A stretch of 41,782 bases of DNA, from NCBI RefSeq assembly GCF_025447595.1, contig NZ_JAOEJU010000036.1, forward strand, positions 1 to 41,782. The letters run 5' to 3'. The DNA is from Pseudomonas koreensis. Its GTDB lineage: Bacteria; Pseudomonadota; Gammaproteobacteria; Pseudomonadales; Pseudomonadaceae. Made by a program: the position numbers and the translations under genes. This document shows, in pieces, positions 17,328 to 24,788 of the stretch; the first letter of the stretch is position 1, and the number at the start of each line of letters is the position of its first letter. Under the pieces are notes generated by a model. That model was given only the letters and a program-made list of their open reading frames with translations, did not search any database and was not told the origin of the DNA.

Positions 17328-19412
17328 ATGAGTTATCAGGTTCTTGCACGTAAATGGCGTCCGCGCTCGTTCCGCGAAATGGTCGGCCAGACCCATGTGC
17401 TCAAGGCTCTGATCAATGCCTTGGACAGCCAGCGCCTGCACCACGCCTACCTCTTCACGGGTACGCGGGGCGTCGGCAAGACCACGATTGCGCGGATCAT
17501 CGCCAAATGCCTGAACTGTGAAACAGGTATCACTTCAAGCCCCTGCGGAGAGTGTTCGGTGTGCCGCGAGATCGATGAAGGCCGTTTCGTCGACCTGATC
17601 GAGATCGACGCCGCGAGCCGGACCAAGGTCGAGGACACCCGCGAGCTGCTCGACAACGTGCAGTACGCCCCGAGCCGCGGGCGCTTCAAGGTCTACCTGA
17701 TCGACGAAGTGCACATGCTCTCCAGCCATTCCTTCAATGCGCTGCTGAAAACCCTCGAAGAGCCGCCGCCCTACGTCAAGTTCATCCTGGCGACCACCGA
17801 CCCGCAGAAACTTCCGGCAACGATTTTGTCGCGATGCCTGCAGTTCTCCCTGAAGAACATGACCCCTGAGCGGGTGGTCGAGCATTTGACCCACGTTCTC
17901 GGTGCCGAAAACGTCCCGTTCGAAGACGACGCGCTATGGCTGCTCGGCCGCGCGGCCGACGGTTCGATGCGCGACGCCATGAGCCTGACCGACCAGGCCA
18001 TTGCCTTCGGTGAAGGCAAGGTGTTGGCCGCTGATGTGCGGGCAATGCTCGGTACGCTGGATCACGGCCAGGTTTACGACGTGCTGCACGCGCTGATCGA
18101 AGGCGACGCCAAAGCGTTGCTCGAAGCCGTGCGCCATCTGGCCGAACAGGGGCCGGACTGGAACGGCGTGCTCTCGGAAATTCTCAACGTGCTGCACCGC
18201 GTCGCCATCGCCCAGGCCTTGCCGGAAGGTGTCGACAATGGTCACGGTGACCGTGACCGGGTGTTGGCGCTGGCCCAGGCGTTGCCGGCCGAAGACGTGC
18301 AGTTCTATTACCAGATGGGCCTGATCGGTCGCCGCGACTTGCCGTTGGCGCCGGATCCGCGAGGCGGTTTCGAAATGGTCCTGCTGCGGATGCTGGCCTT
18401 CCGGCCGGCAGACACGGCGGACGCGCCGAGGCAACCGCTAAAGCCAGTGGGGATCAGCCAGGCCACAGTTGATTCCGCAAACTCAGTGGCTGCCGCGCCG
18501 AAACCTGCGCCGGTAGTTGCTGCGGCTGTTGCGCCCGCGCCGGCTCCGGTGGTTGAACCTGCGCCGGCTCCCGAGCCTGCCCCGGTTGCCCCGGTGATTG
18601 CGCCTGAACCCGTTCCTGAGCCAGAGCCTGAGCCGGTCGTGGCGGAAGAGGTCGTCGACCTGCCGTGGAACGACCCGGTAGAACCGGCTCCGGCACAACA
18701 GCCAGCCGTCGAGCCGGTGCTGGAAACCACCGCCGAACAGCCAGACCTGCCGCCAATGCCGCTGCCGACCCCGGACAGCGTCGTGCCGGATGCTCCGGAG
18801 TGGGCCGCCGCGCCGATCCCCGAGCCGTCGGTTGCCGACGTTGATGCCGCCACGCCGGGCATGGACATGGACGATGAGCCGCCGCTCGACGAGGACTACA
18901 TCGAGCCGGACATGGATTCGGCCTACAGTTACCTCGATGATCTGGCCAGCGAGCACGCCGCAGAACCGGCCCCCGAACCCGAGCCGGAACCCGCCGCCGC
19001 GCCGGCCACAGGTTTAGCCCTGCAATGGCTGGAGCTGTTCCCGCAACTGCCTATCTCCGGCATGACCGGCAGCATCGCCGCCAACTGCACGCTGATCGCG
19101 GTCGATGGCGACAACTGGCTGATGCACCTGGATCCGGCCCACAGCGCCTTGTTCAACGCCACCCAGCAGCGTCGTCTGAACGATGCGCTGAACCAGTTCC
19201 ACGGCCGCACGCTGACCCTGACCATCGAGCTGATCAAGCCCGAGCAGGAAACCCCGGCCCAGGCCGCGTCTCGGCGCCGTGCCAACCGTCAGCGCGAGGC
19301 GGAGGAGTCGATCCACGGCGATCCGTTCATCCAGCAGATGGTGCAGCAGTTCGGTGCGGTCGTGCGACACGATACTATTGAACCTGTCGACGCCCTGGTC
19401 AGTCAGGGCTAA
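17328..19412 (+). CDS. dnaX: DNA polymerase III subunits tau and gamma
   Basis: The clamp-loader ATPase; its tau form also ties the loader to the polymerase core and the DnaB helicase. In its 694 residues, the AAA+ motor has Walker A GTRGVGKT (45-52), a zinc module (Cys64, Cys73, Cys76, Cys79), Walker B VYLIDEVHML and the SRC motif in TILSRCLQF. Domain III follows to ~370. A very long Pro/Ala/Glu linker (~385-560) comes next, then the C-terminal core-binding domain (from LALQWLELFPQLP). The ATG at 17328 gives the family N-terminus MSYQVLARKWRP. I see no A AAA AAG slippery heptamer of the kind that makes gamma in E. coli. It is followed by ybaB, as in many bacteria. Confidence 0.96.
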   Translation: MSYQVLARKWRPRSFREMVGQTHVLKALINALDSQRLHHAYLFTGTRGVGKTTIARIIAKCLNCETGITSSPCGECSVCREIDEGRFVDLIEIDAASRTKVEDTRELLDNVQYAPSRGRFKVYLIDEVHMLSSHSFNALLKTLEEPPPYVKFILATTDPQKLPATILSRCLQFSLKNMTPERVVEHLTHVLGAENVPFEDDALWLLGRAADGSMRDAMSLTDQAIAFGEGKVLAADVRAMLGTLDHGQVYDVLHALIEGDAKALLEAVRHLAEQGPDWNGVLSEILNVLHRVAIAQALPEGVDNGHGDRDRVLALAQALPAEDVQFYYQMGLIGRRDLPLAPDPRGGFEMVLLRMLAFRPADTADAPRQPLKPVGISQATVDSANSVAAAPKPAPVVAAAVAPAPAPVVEPAPAPEPAPVAPVIAPEPVPEPEPEPVVAEEVVDLPWNDPVEPAPAQQPAVEPVLETTAEQPDLPPMPLPTPDSVVPDAPEWAAAPIPEPSVADVDAATPGMDMDDEPPLDEDYIEPDMDSAYSYLDDLASEHAAEPAPEPEPEPAAAPATGLALQWLELFPQLPISGMTGSIAANCTLIAVDGDNWLMHLDPAHSALFNATQQRRLNDALNQFHGRTLTLTIELIKPEQETPAQAASRRRANRQREAEESIHGDPFIQQMVQQFGAVVRHDTIEPVDALVSQG

Positions 19413-19479
19413 TAACTGAGGGCGTCCGGCTTGTATGGCCGGGCGCTGTTTTGATCCAAGTACTTTTGAGGTGATTCCC

Positions 19480-19818
19480 ATGATGAAAGGTGGCATGGCC
19501 GGCCTGATGAAGCAGGCGCAGCAGATGCAGGAAAAAATGGCCAAGATGCAGGAAGAACTGGCCAACGCCGAAGTCACCGGCAAAGCCGGTGGCGATCTGG
19601 TCACCGTGGTGATGACCGGTCGTCATGACGTGAAAAAAGTCAGCATCGACCCGAGCGTACTGCCGGGCCTGGACGAAGACGACCGTGAAGTGGTCGAGGA
19701 TCTGGTGGCTGCAGCCGTCAACGCCGCCGTGCGTCAGATCGAAGCCAACAGCCAGGCGAAAATGGGCAGCATGACCGCTGGCATGAACCTGCCGGCCGGT
19801 ATGAAACTGCCGTTCTGA
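19480..19818 (+). CDS. ybaB: Nucleoid-associated protein YbaB/EbfC
   Basis: A small DNA-binding protein that coats DNA as dimers. The 112 residues begin MMKGGMAGLMKQAQQMQEKM, the family's amphipathic N-terminal helix, followed by the VTGKAGGDLVTVVMTGRHDVKKVSID sheet and a helical C-terminus ending LPAGMKLPF. The ATG at 19480 follows GAGGTGA; the second ATG at 19483 is an equal alternative. The order dnaX-ybaB-recR is widespread, but here a REP pair and an oxidoreductase gene intervene before recR. Confidence 0.94.
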   Translation: MMKGGMAGLMKQAQQMQEKMAKMQEELANAEVTGKAGGDLVTVVMTGRHDVKKVSIDPSVLPGLDEDDREVVEDLVAAAVNAAVRQIEANSQAKMGSMTAGMNLPAGMKLPF

Positions 19819-19845
19819 TTCGCCTTTGCGGGTTGGATGAGCTAC

Positions 19846-19877
19846 AAAAAATGCCAGGCATCGCGCCTGGCATTTTT
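19846..19877. terminator. Terminator after ybaB
   Basis: AAAATGCCAGGC and GCCTGGCATTTT form a 12-bp stem around a 5-base loop with a T run on the plus strand and an A run before it, so it could act in both directions. It should end the dnaX-ybaB transcript. Confidence 0.9.
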
Positions 19878-19914
19878 GTTTCCGCCTGATCGAAATGTAC
19901 TGGCAGGGCTGGCG

Positions 19915-19983
19915 CCTTCGCGAGCAAGCTCGCTCCCACATTTGATATGCGTTCCACTGTGGGAGCGAGCTTGCTCGCGAAGA
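19915..19983. repeat. REP pair (inverted)
   Basis: Left arm CCTTCGCGAGCAAGCTCGCT, continuing CCCAC, and right arm GTGGGAGCGAGCTTGCTCGC, continuing GAAG. They lie between the ybaB terminator and the oxidoreductase gene. Confidence 0.92.
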
Positions 19984-20081
19984 AGCCGCCTCGGTGCAAC
20001 GGATGAAAATTCGAACGCTCCATCGAAACAAACGGTCTGCTCCCTATACCGCCGAATTCCCCATTCAAAGGAGACGCTGAC

Positions 20082-21122
20082 ATGTCCGATCCTCTGACCC
20101 TCAACCAACGCTTCGTGCTGGCCTCGCGGCCGGTGGGCGCGCCGACGCCCGAAAACTTCCGTCTGGAGCGCGAGGCGCTGCCGGACCTTGAAGACGGCCA
20201 GGTGTTGCTCAAGACCCTGTACCTGTCGCTCGATCCCTACATGCGCGGGCGCATGAGTGACGCGCCGTCCTACGCGGCGCCGGTACAAATCGGCGAGGTG
20301 ATGACCGGCGGCGCTGTCAGCCGGGTCGAACAGTCGCGTCATCCGAAATTCCACCCCGGCGATCTGGTCGTCGGTGCCACCGGCTGGCAAAGCCACAGCA
20401 TCAGCGATGGCCGCAACATCATCCCGATCCCGATCCCGTCCGGCCTGCCGAGCCCGTCGATGGCGCTCGGCGTACTGGGCATGCCCGGCATGACCGCCTA
20501 CATGGGTTTGATGGACATCGGCCAGCCAAAAGAAGGGGAGACCCTGGTGGTTGCCGCCGCTTCCGGCGCGGTGGGTTCGGTAGTCGGCCAGGTCGCCAAG
20601 ATCAAAGGCCTGCGCGCCGTCGGCGTGGCCGGTGGTGCCGAGAAGTGCAAATACGTGGTCGAGGAACTGGGCTTCGACGCCTGCATCGATCACAAGGCGC
20701 CAGACTTTGCCGAGCAACTGGCCAAGGCCTGTCCCAATGGCATCGACATCTATTACGAAAACGTCGGCGGCCATGTCTTCGATGCGGTCGTGCCGCTGCT
20801 CAATCCCAAGGCGCGGATCCCGCTGTGCGGCCTGATCGCCGGCTACAACGCCTCGGAAGCGCCGAAAGGCCCGGATCGTTTGCCCGCCTTGCAACGCACG
20901 CTGCTGACCAAGCGCGTACGGATTCAGGGCTTCATCGTGTTCGACGACTACGGCGACCGTCAGCCGGAATTCATCAGCGCGATGGTGCCGTGGGTGCGCG
21001 ACGGCAAGGTCAAATTCCGCGAGGACGTGGTCGATGGTCTGGAGCAGGCGCCGCAAGCATTTATCGGGCTGCTGGAGGGGCGCAACTTCGGCAAACTGGT
21101 GGTGAAGGTTGCACAGGACTGA
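20082..21122 (+). CDS. NADP-dependent oxidoreductase, zinc-independent MDR family
   Basis: A 346-residue medium-chain reductase of the CurA/YncB/prostaglandin reductase group, which reduces C=C bonds of alpha,beta-unsaturated carbonyl compounds with NADPH. The N-terminal region has LKTLYLSLDPYMRGRMSD, typical of this group. GMPGMTAYMGL precedes the Rossmann motif AASGAVGSVVGQVAKIKG. IDIYYENVGGHVFDAV and the late GLEQAPQAFIGLLEGRNFGK complete the fold. The catalytic and structural zinc cysteines of alcohol dehydrogenases are absent. The ATG at 20082 follows AAAGGAGA. It lies between ybaB and recR but is set apart by a REP pair upstream and a separate recR promoter downstream. The physiological substrate is unknown. 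Confidence 0.88.
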   Translation: MSDPLTLNQRFVLASRPVGAPTPENFRLEREALPDLEDGQVLLKTLYLSLDPYMRGRMSDAPSYAAPVQIGEVMTGGAVSRVEQSRHPKFHPGDLVVGATGWQSHSISDGRNIIPIPIPSGLPSPSMALGVLGMPGMTAYMGLMDIGQPKEGETLVVAAASGAVGSVVGQVAKIKGLRAVGVAGGAEKCKYVVEELGFDACIDHKAPDFAEQLAKACPNGIDIYYENVGGHVFDAVVPLLNPKARIPLCGLIAGYNASEAPKGPDRLPALQRTLLTKRVRIQGFIVFDDYGDRQPEFISAMVPWVRDGKVKFREDVVDGLEQAPQAFIGLLEGRNFGKLVVKVAQD

Positions 21123-21126
21123 GGAT

Positions 21127-21155
21127 TTGACGCTGGCCGGAGGCGCGGGTATAAA
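21127..21155 (+). promoter_or_regulatory. Near-consensus promoter of recR
   Basis: TTGACG (21127-21132) and TATAAA (21150-21155) are separated by exactly 17 bases. The -35 begins 5 bases past the upstream stop. Transcription would start near 21162, leaving a leader of about 27 bases before the recR ATG. Confidence 0.75.
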
Positions 21156-21188
21156 CCGCGTCTCGTTGTTTTGTCGGACTTTTTCCCC

Positions 21189-21791
21189 ATGAGCTTCAGC
21201 CCTTTGATTCGCCAACTGATCGACGCCCTGCGAACTTTGCCGGGCGTGGGTCAGAAAACTGCCCAGCGTATGGCGTTGCAGTTGCTCGAACGTGACCGCA
21301 GTGGCGGTACGCGCCTGGCCCAGGCCTTGAGCCAGGCCATGGAAGGGGTCGGACACTGCCGCCAGTGCCGCACGCTGACCGAAGACGATCTGTGCCCGCA
21401 ATGCGCCGACACCCGCCGCGACGACACGTTGCTGTGCGTGGTGGAAGGGCCGATGGATGTCTACGCGGTCGAGCAGACCGGGTTCCGTGGTCGCTATTTC
21501 GTGCTCAAGGGGCACCTGTCGCCGCTGGACGGACTGGGCCCGGAAGCCATCGGCATTCCGCAACTGATGGCGCGGATCGAAGAGGCGGGCACCTTCACCG
21601 AAGTCATCCTCGCCACCAACCCGACCGTGGAAGGTGAAGCGACTGCCCACTACATCGCCCAGTTGCTGCAGAACAAAGGCCTGATCGCCTCGCGCATCGC
21701 CCATGGCGTGCCGTTGGGCGGCGAACTGGAACTGGTGGACGGCGGCACGCTGGCTCACTCGTTTGCCGGGCGTAAACCTATATCGCTCTGA
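21189..21791 (+). CDS. recR: Recombination mediator protein RecR
   Basis: Works with RecF and RecO to load RecA at gaps coated with single-strand binding protein. The 200-residue protein has the N-terminal helix-hairpin-helix (LIDALRTLPGVGQKTAQRMA), a four-cysteine zinc finger (Cys57, Cys60, Cys69, Cys72) and a Toprim domain from ~80 (LLCVVEGPMDVYAVEQTG, then VILATNPTVEGEATAHYIA), ending in HGVPLGGELELVDGGTLAHSF. Length is normal. The ATG at 21189 gives the family N-terminus, but no Shine-Dalgarno match is visible before it; CCCC stands there instead. Translation may therefore be weak. It is transcribed from its own promoter at 21127-21155. Confidence 0.96.
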   Translation: MSFSPLIRQLIDALRTLPGVGQKTAQRMALQLLERDRSGGTRLAQALSQAMEGVGHCRQCRTLTEDDLCPQCADTRRDDTLLCVVEGPMDVYAVEQTGFRGRYFVLKGHLSPLDGLGPEAIGIPQLMARIEEAGTFTEVILATNPTVEGEATAHYIAQLLQNKGLIASRIAHGVPLGGELELVDGGTLAHSFAGRKPISL

Positions 21792-21834
21792 TTCCGGTGT
21801 CTGACCTGACGCCTTCGTCGGATCGCCGCCCGGA

Positions 21835-21921
21835 CCAAGCTCGCTCCCACAGTGAATGGTGTTGCTCATCAAATATGTGAGCGCCGCCAGAATCTTGTGG
21901 GAGCGAGCTTGCTCGCGAAGG
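21835..21921. repeat. REP pair with degenerate left arm
   Basis: The left arm is eroded (CCAAGCTCGCTCCCAC, 21835-21850). The right arm is intact (GTGGGAGCGAGCTTGCTCGC, continuing GAAGG, 21897-21921). The spacer contains TGTGAGCGCCGC, which recurs in the REP pair at 30251-30347. Confidence 0.85.
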
Positions 21922-21960
21922 GTGCGCCTCGGTCTTGCTGAATCTCACAATCTTGTTGAA

Positions 21961-21980
21961 AACCAAGCAAGCGCTCGGTT
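21961..21980. promoter_or_regulatory. Palindromic operator candidate before acyl-CoA dehydrogenase
   Basis: AACCAAGCAAGCGCTCGGTT is symmetric in AACC(A/G)AGC..GCT(T/C)GGTT, with one mismatched pair outside a 4-base centre. It lies 33 bases before the ATG at 22013. From memory, palindromes of this AAGC..GCTT type serve as TetR-family operators near acyl-CoA metabolism genes. No regulator gene is adjacent, so the partner is unknown. Confidence 0.5.
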
Positions 21981-22012
21981 AAGTTCGGCGAACCCTTCCA
22001 TGGAGTTCGCCG

Positions 22013-23161
22013 ATGCCCGTCTTCCAGGAGTACTTCGACCCCAGCCACCAATTGGTCCGCGACAGTGTCAGGCGTTTCGTCGAGCGCGAGATCCTGCCGG
22101 ACATCGATGCGTGGGAAGAAGCCGAAAGCTTTCCCCGTGAGCTGTACCTCAAGGCCGGTGCGGCCGGCATCCTCGGCATCGGTTATCCCGAAGCGCTGGG
22201 TGGCAGCCACGAAGGTGACCTGTTCGCCAAGATCGCCGCCAGTGAAGAACTGATGCGCTGCGGCTCCGGCGGGTTGGTCGCCGGACTTGGCTCGCTCGAT
22301 ATCGGTCTACCGCCGATCGTCAAATGGGGCCGGCCCGAAGTGCGTGATCGTGTCGTCCCCCAAGTGCTCAGCGGCGAGAAAATCAGTGCCTTGGCCGTCA
22401 CCGAACCGGGCGGCGGCTCCGACGTCGCCAACCTGCAGACCCGCGCCGTGCGCGATGGCGATCATTACCGGGTCAGCGGCAGCAAAACCTTTATCACCAG
22501 TGGCGCGCGCGCCGACTACTACACCGTCGCAGTGCGCACCGGAGCGCCCGGTTTTGGCGGCATCAGCCTGCTGCTGATCGAGAAGGGCACGCCGGGCTTC
22601 ACCGTCGGCCGGCCACTGAAGAAAATGGGCTGGTGGGCATCGGACACGGCTGAATTGTTCTTCGACGATTGCCAAGTGCCTGTAGGAAATCTGATTGGCG
22701 CGGAGAACATGGGCTTTGCCTGCATCATGGGCAACTTCCAGAGCGAACGTCTGGCCTTGGCGCTGATGGCCAACATGACCGCGCAACTGGCGCTTGAAGA
22801 AAGCCTGAAGTGGGCAAAGGAGCGGCAAGCGTTCGGCAAACCCATCGGCAAGTTCCAGGTGATCAAGCATCGCCTCGCGGAAATGGCCACGGCGCTGGAA
22901 GTCTCGCGGGAGTTCACCTATCGGCAGGCGACGAAGATGGCAGCGGGGCAGAGTGTGATCAAGGAGATTTCCATGGCCAAGAACTTTGCCACGGACACTT
23001 CGGACCGGATAACCACAGAGGCGGTGCAGATTCTCGGCGGGTTGGGTTATATGCGCGAAAGCCTGGTGGAGCGGCTGTACCGGGATAACCGCATCTTGTC
23101 GATTGGCGGCGGGACGCGGGAGGTGATGAACGAGATCATCAGCAAACAGATGGGGCTATAG
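22013..23161 (+). CDS. Acyl-CoA dehydrogenase
   Basis: A flavoprotein that introduces the alpha-beta double bond into an acyl-CoA. The 382-residue protein has the three-domain fold: N-terminal helices (FDPSHQLVRDSVRRFVEREI), the middle FAD segment ALAVTEPGGGSDVANL and KTFITSGARADYY, and the C-terminal helices with WAKERQAFGKPIGKFQ and ILGGLGYMRESLVERLYRD. Where short- and medium-chain enzymes have the catalytic Glu in EGT, this protein has GGGTREVM, like long-chain dehydrogenase. The base may instead be Glu262 or Glu263 in LEESLKWAKERQ (aligned by eye). The P. aeruginosa gene in this position, PA1535, has been linked to acyclic terpene breakdown (from memory). ATG at 22013 after TGGAG. Single gene, with a palindromic site upstream. 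Confidence 0.9.
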   Translation: MPVFQEYFDPSHQLVRDSVRRFVEREILPDIDAWEEAESFPRELYLKAGAAGILGIGYPEALGGSHEGDLFAKIAASEELMRCGSGGLVAGLGSLDIGLPPIVKWGRPEVRDRVVPQVLSGEKISALAVTEPGGGSDVANLQTRAVRDGDHYRVSGSKTFITSGARADYYTVAVRTGAPGFGGISLLLIEKGTPGFTVGRPLKKMGWWASDTAELFFDDCQVPVGNLIGAENMGFACIMGNFQSERLALALMANMTAQLALEESLKWAKERQAFGKPIGKFQVIKHRLAEMATALEVSREFTYRQATKMAAGQSVIKEISMAKNFATDTSDRITTEAVQILGGLGYMRESLVERLYRDNRILSIGGGTREVMNEIISKQMGL

Positions 23162-23186
23162 ATTTTGCAGTGAGGCTGCCGGCCCA

Positions 23187-23253
23187 TTCGCGAGCAAGCT
23201 CGCTCCCACAGAGGAACGCATTCCAACTGTGGGAGCGAGCTTGCTCGCGAAAG
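23187..23253. repeat. REP pair (inverted)
   Basis: TTCGCGAGCAAGCTCGCTCC, continuing CAC, faces GTGGGAGCGAGCTTGCTCGC, continuing GAA. It lies between the convergent ends of the acyl-CoA dehydrogenase and apt, a usual REP position, and may act as a transcript end for both. Confidence 0.92.
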
Positions 23254-23271
23254 CGGTGGTGCAGGCGCTGA

Positions 23272-23820
23272 TTACTTGTCAGTCAACGCAAACTGCGTCA
23301 GGCAGAACGTCGGAATCCCCATGTCCTCAAGACGCTGCGAACCACCCAGCTCCGGCAGATCGATGATCGCCGCCGCTTCATGAACGCGGGCGCCCATGCG
23401 GCGGATCAGGTTGGCAGCTGCGATCAGCGTGCCGCCAGTGGCGATCAGGTCATCGAACATCACCACCGAATCGCCTTCGCACAGGCTGTCGGCGTGCACT
23501 TCCAGAAACGCTTCGCCGTACTCGGTCGCGTAGCCTTCAGCCAGCACGTCCGCCGGCAGTTTGCCTTGCTTGCGGAACAGCACCAGCGGCTTGTTCAGTT
23601 GATAGGCCAGCACCGAACCGATCAGGAAACCGCGCGCATCCATCGCGCCGATGTGGGTGAAGTCGGCTTCCACGTAACGGTGGGCGAAGCTGTCCATCAC
23701 CAGGCGCAGGGCCTTGGGCGACTGGAACAGCGGGGTGATGTCGCGAAAGATCACGCCCGGTTTCGGGAAGTCGATCACGGGGCGGATCAGGGATTTGATG
23801 TCGAAGGAGTCGAAGACCAT
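23272..23820 (-). CDS. apt: Adenine phosphoribosyltransferase
   Basis: Salvages adenine: adenine plus PRPP gives AMP. The 182-residue protein begins MVFDSFDIKSLIRPVIDFPKPGV. It carries the typical VIFRDITPLF segment, AMDARGFLIGSVLA and the PRPP-binding loop VVMFDDLIATGGTLIAA. Length is right for Apt. I use the ATG at 23820; the frame is open nine codons further upstream, but only to a TTG that would sit next to the putative promoter. It follows anr on the same strand, 78 bases away, but has its own -10-like element. Confidence 0.95.
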   Translation of the reverse strand: MVFDSFDIKSLIRPVIDFPKPGVIFRDITPLFQSPKALRLVMDSFAHRYVEADFTHIGAMDARGFLIGSVLAYQLNKPLVLFRKQGKLPADVLAEGYATEYGEAFLEVHADSLCEGDSVVMFDDLIATGGTLIAAANLIRRMGARVHEAAAIIDLPELGGSQRLEDMGIPTFCLTQFALTDK

Positions 23821-23854
23821 CGTCGAGGTGTCCTGGCAGGGCTGCAAACGGCGC

Positions 23855-23892
23855 AGTATACCCGCGGCTGAAACGATACGCTCGGCCGCGGG
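23855..23892 (-). promoter_or_regulatory. apt promoter element next to a GC-rich hairpin
   Basis: TATACT (23860-23855 on the minus strand) is a good -10, giving a start near 23848; no good -35 is present. Just upstream, CCCGCGGC (23861-23868) and GCCGCGGG (23885-23892) form an 8-bp stem with a 16-base loop. The hairpin directly follows anr but lacks a T run, so it may be a weak anr terminator or a site controlling apt. Confidence 0.4.
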
Positions 23893-23898
23893 TCGAGA

Positions 23899-24633
23899 TC
23901 AGACTTCGAGCGAGCCGCCGGCCAGGGCGCAGAGCTGGATCGGGTCGAGGATATGGATTTCCTTGCCTTCGGCTGCGATCAGTTCGTTTTGCTGGAAGCG
24001 GGTGAAAACCCGGGACACTGTTTCTACCGCCAGCCCCAGATAGTTGCCGATTTCATTGCGCGACATGCTCAGGCGGAACTGATTGGCCGAGAACCCGCGA
24101 GCGCGGAAACGCGCCGACAGGTTGACCAGGAACGTGGCGATGCGCTCGTCGGCGGTTTTCTTCGACAGCAGCAACATCATTTGCTGGTCGTCGCGGATTT
24201 CGCGGCTCATCACACGCATCAACTGACGGCGCAGTTGCGGCAATTGCAGGGCCAGCTCGTCGAGGCGTTCGAACGGAATCTCGCAGACCGAGGTGGTTTC
24301 CAGCGCCTGGGCGGAAACCGGGTGTTTCTCGGTGTCCATGCCGGACAGCCCGACCAGTTCGCTCGGCAGGTGGAAGCCGGTCAGTTGCTCTTCGCCGGTG
24401 TCGCTCAGGCTGAAGGTCTTGAGGGCGCCGGAGCGTACTGCATAAACGGAATCGAAGGTGTCGCCCTGGCGGAACAGGAACTCACCCTTTTTCAGCGGGC
24501 GGCCACGTTTAACGATTTCGTCCAGCGCATCCATGTCTTCCAGATTCAGCGAAAGTGGCAGGCAGAGAGGGGCCAGGCTGCAATCCTTGCAATTAGCCTG
24601 GTTGTGAGCGCGCAGTTTAACTGGCTCGGACAT
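23899..24633 (-). CDS. anr: Oxygen-sensing regulator Anr (FNR family)
   Basis: A global activator of low-oxygen genes. Its 4Fe-4S cluster allows dimerisation and binding to TTGAT-N4-ATCAA sites only when oxygen is scarce. The 244-residue protein has the four cluster cysteines at Cys15, Cys18, Cys24 and Cys117. A cyclic-nucleotide-type beta barrel (LKKGEFLFRQGDTFDSVYAVRSG) comes next, then a dimerisation helix. The C-terminal helix-turn-helix MSRNEIGNYLGLAVETVSRVF contains the Glu and Ser-Arg residues that read the FNR half site. Its probable targets hemN and the cco genes follow within 17 kb. No perfect Anr box is seen at its own promoter. Confidence 0.96.
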   Translation of the reverse strand: MSEPVKLRAHNQANCKDCSLAPLCLPLSLNLEDMDALDEIVKRGRPLKKGEFLFRQGDTFDSVYAVRSGALKTFSLSDTGEEQLTGFHLPSELVGLSGMDTEKHPVSAQALETTSVCEIPFERLDELALQLPQLRRQLMRVMSREIRDDQQMMLLLSKKTADERIATFLVNLSARFRARGFSANQFRLSMSRNEIGNYLGLAVETVSRVFTRFQQNELIAAEGKEIHILDPIQLCALAGGSLEV

Positions 24634-24788
24634 TTCTTAAATCCTTGTGGGAAAACACACATAAGGCGTAAGGGTAACCCAGCGGAGGACATTCAGGCCA
24701 GTCTGTGGCGAGATTGCCCCCACGGCATAAAGCCGCAGGGATGACGGCCGATAAACAGGTATCTGACGGCATGCAAGGAACCGCTTCG

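Noticed and set aside
17328..19412. E. coli-type A AAA AAG frameshift site in dnaX
   Set aside because: Searched by eye around the end of domain III and the linker; no such heptamer is present.
19842..21872. A 676-residue minus-strand frame opposite the oxidoreductase and recR
   Set aside because: Antisense to two real genes, and both its ends read through REP or terminator sequence.
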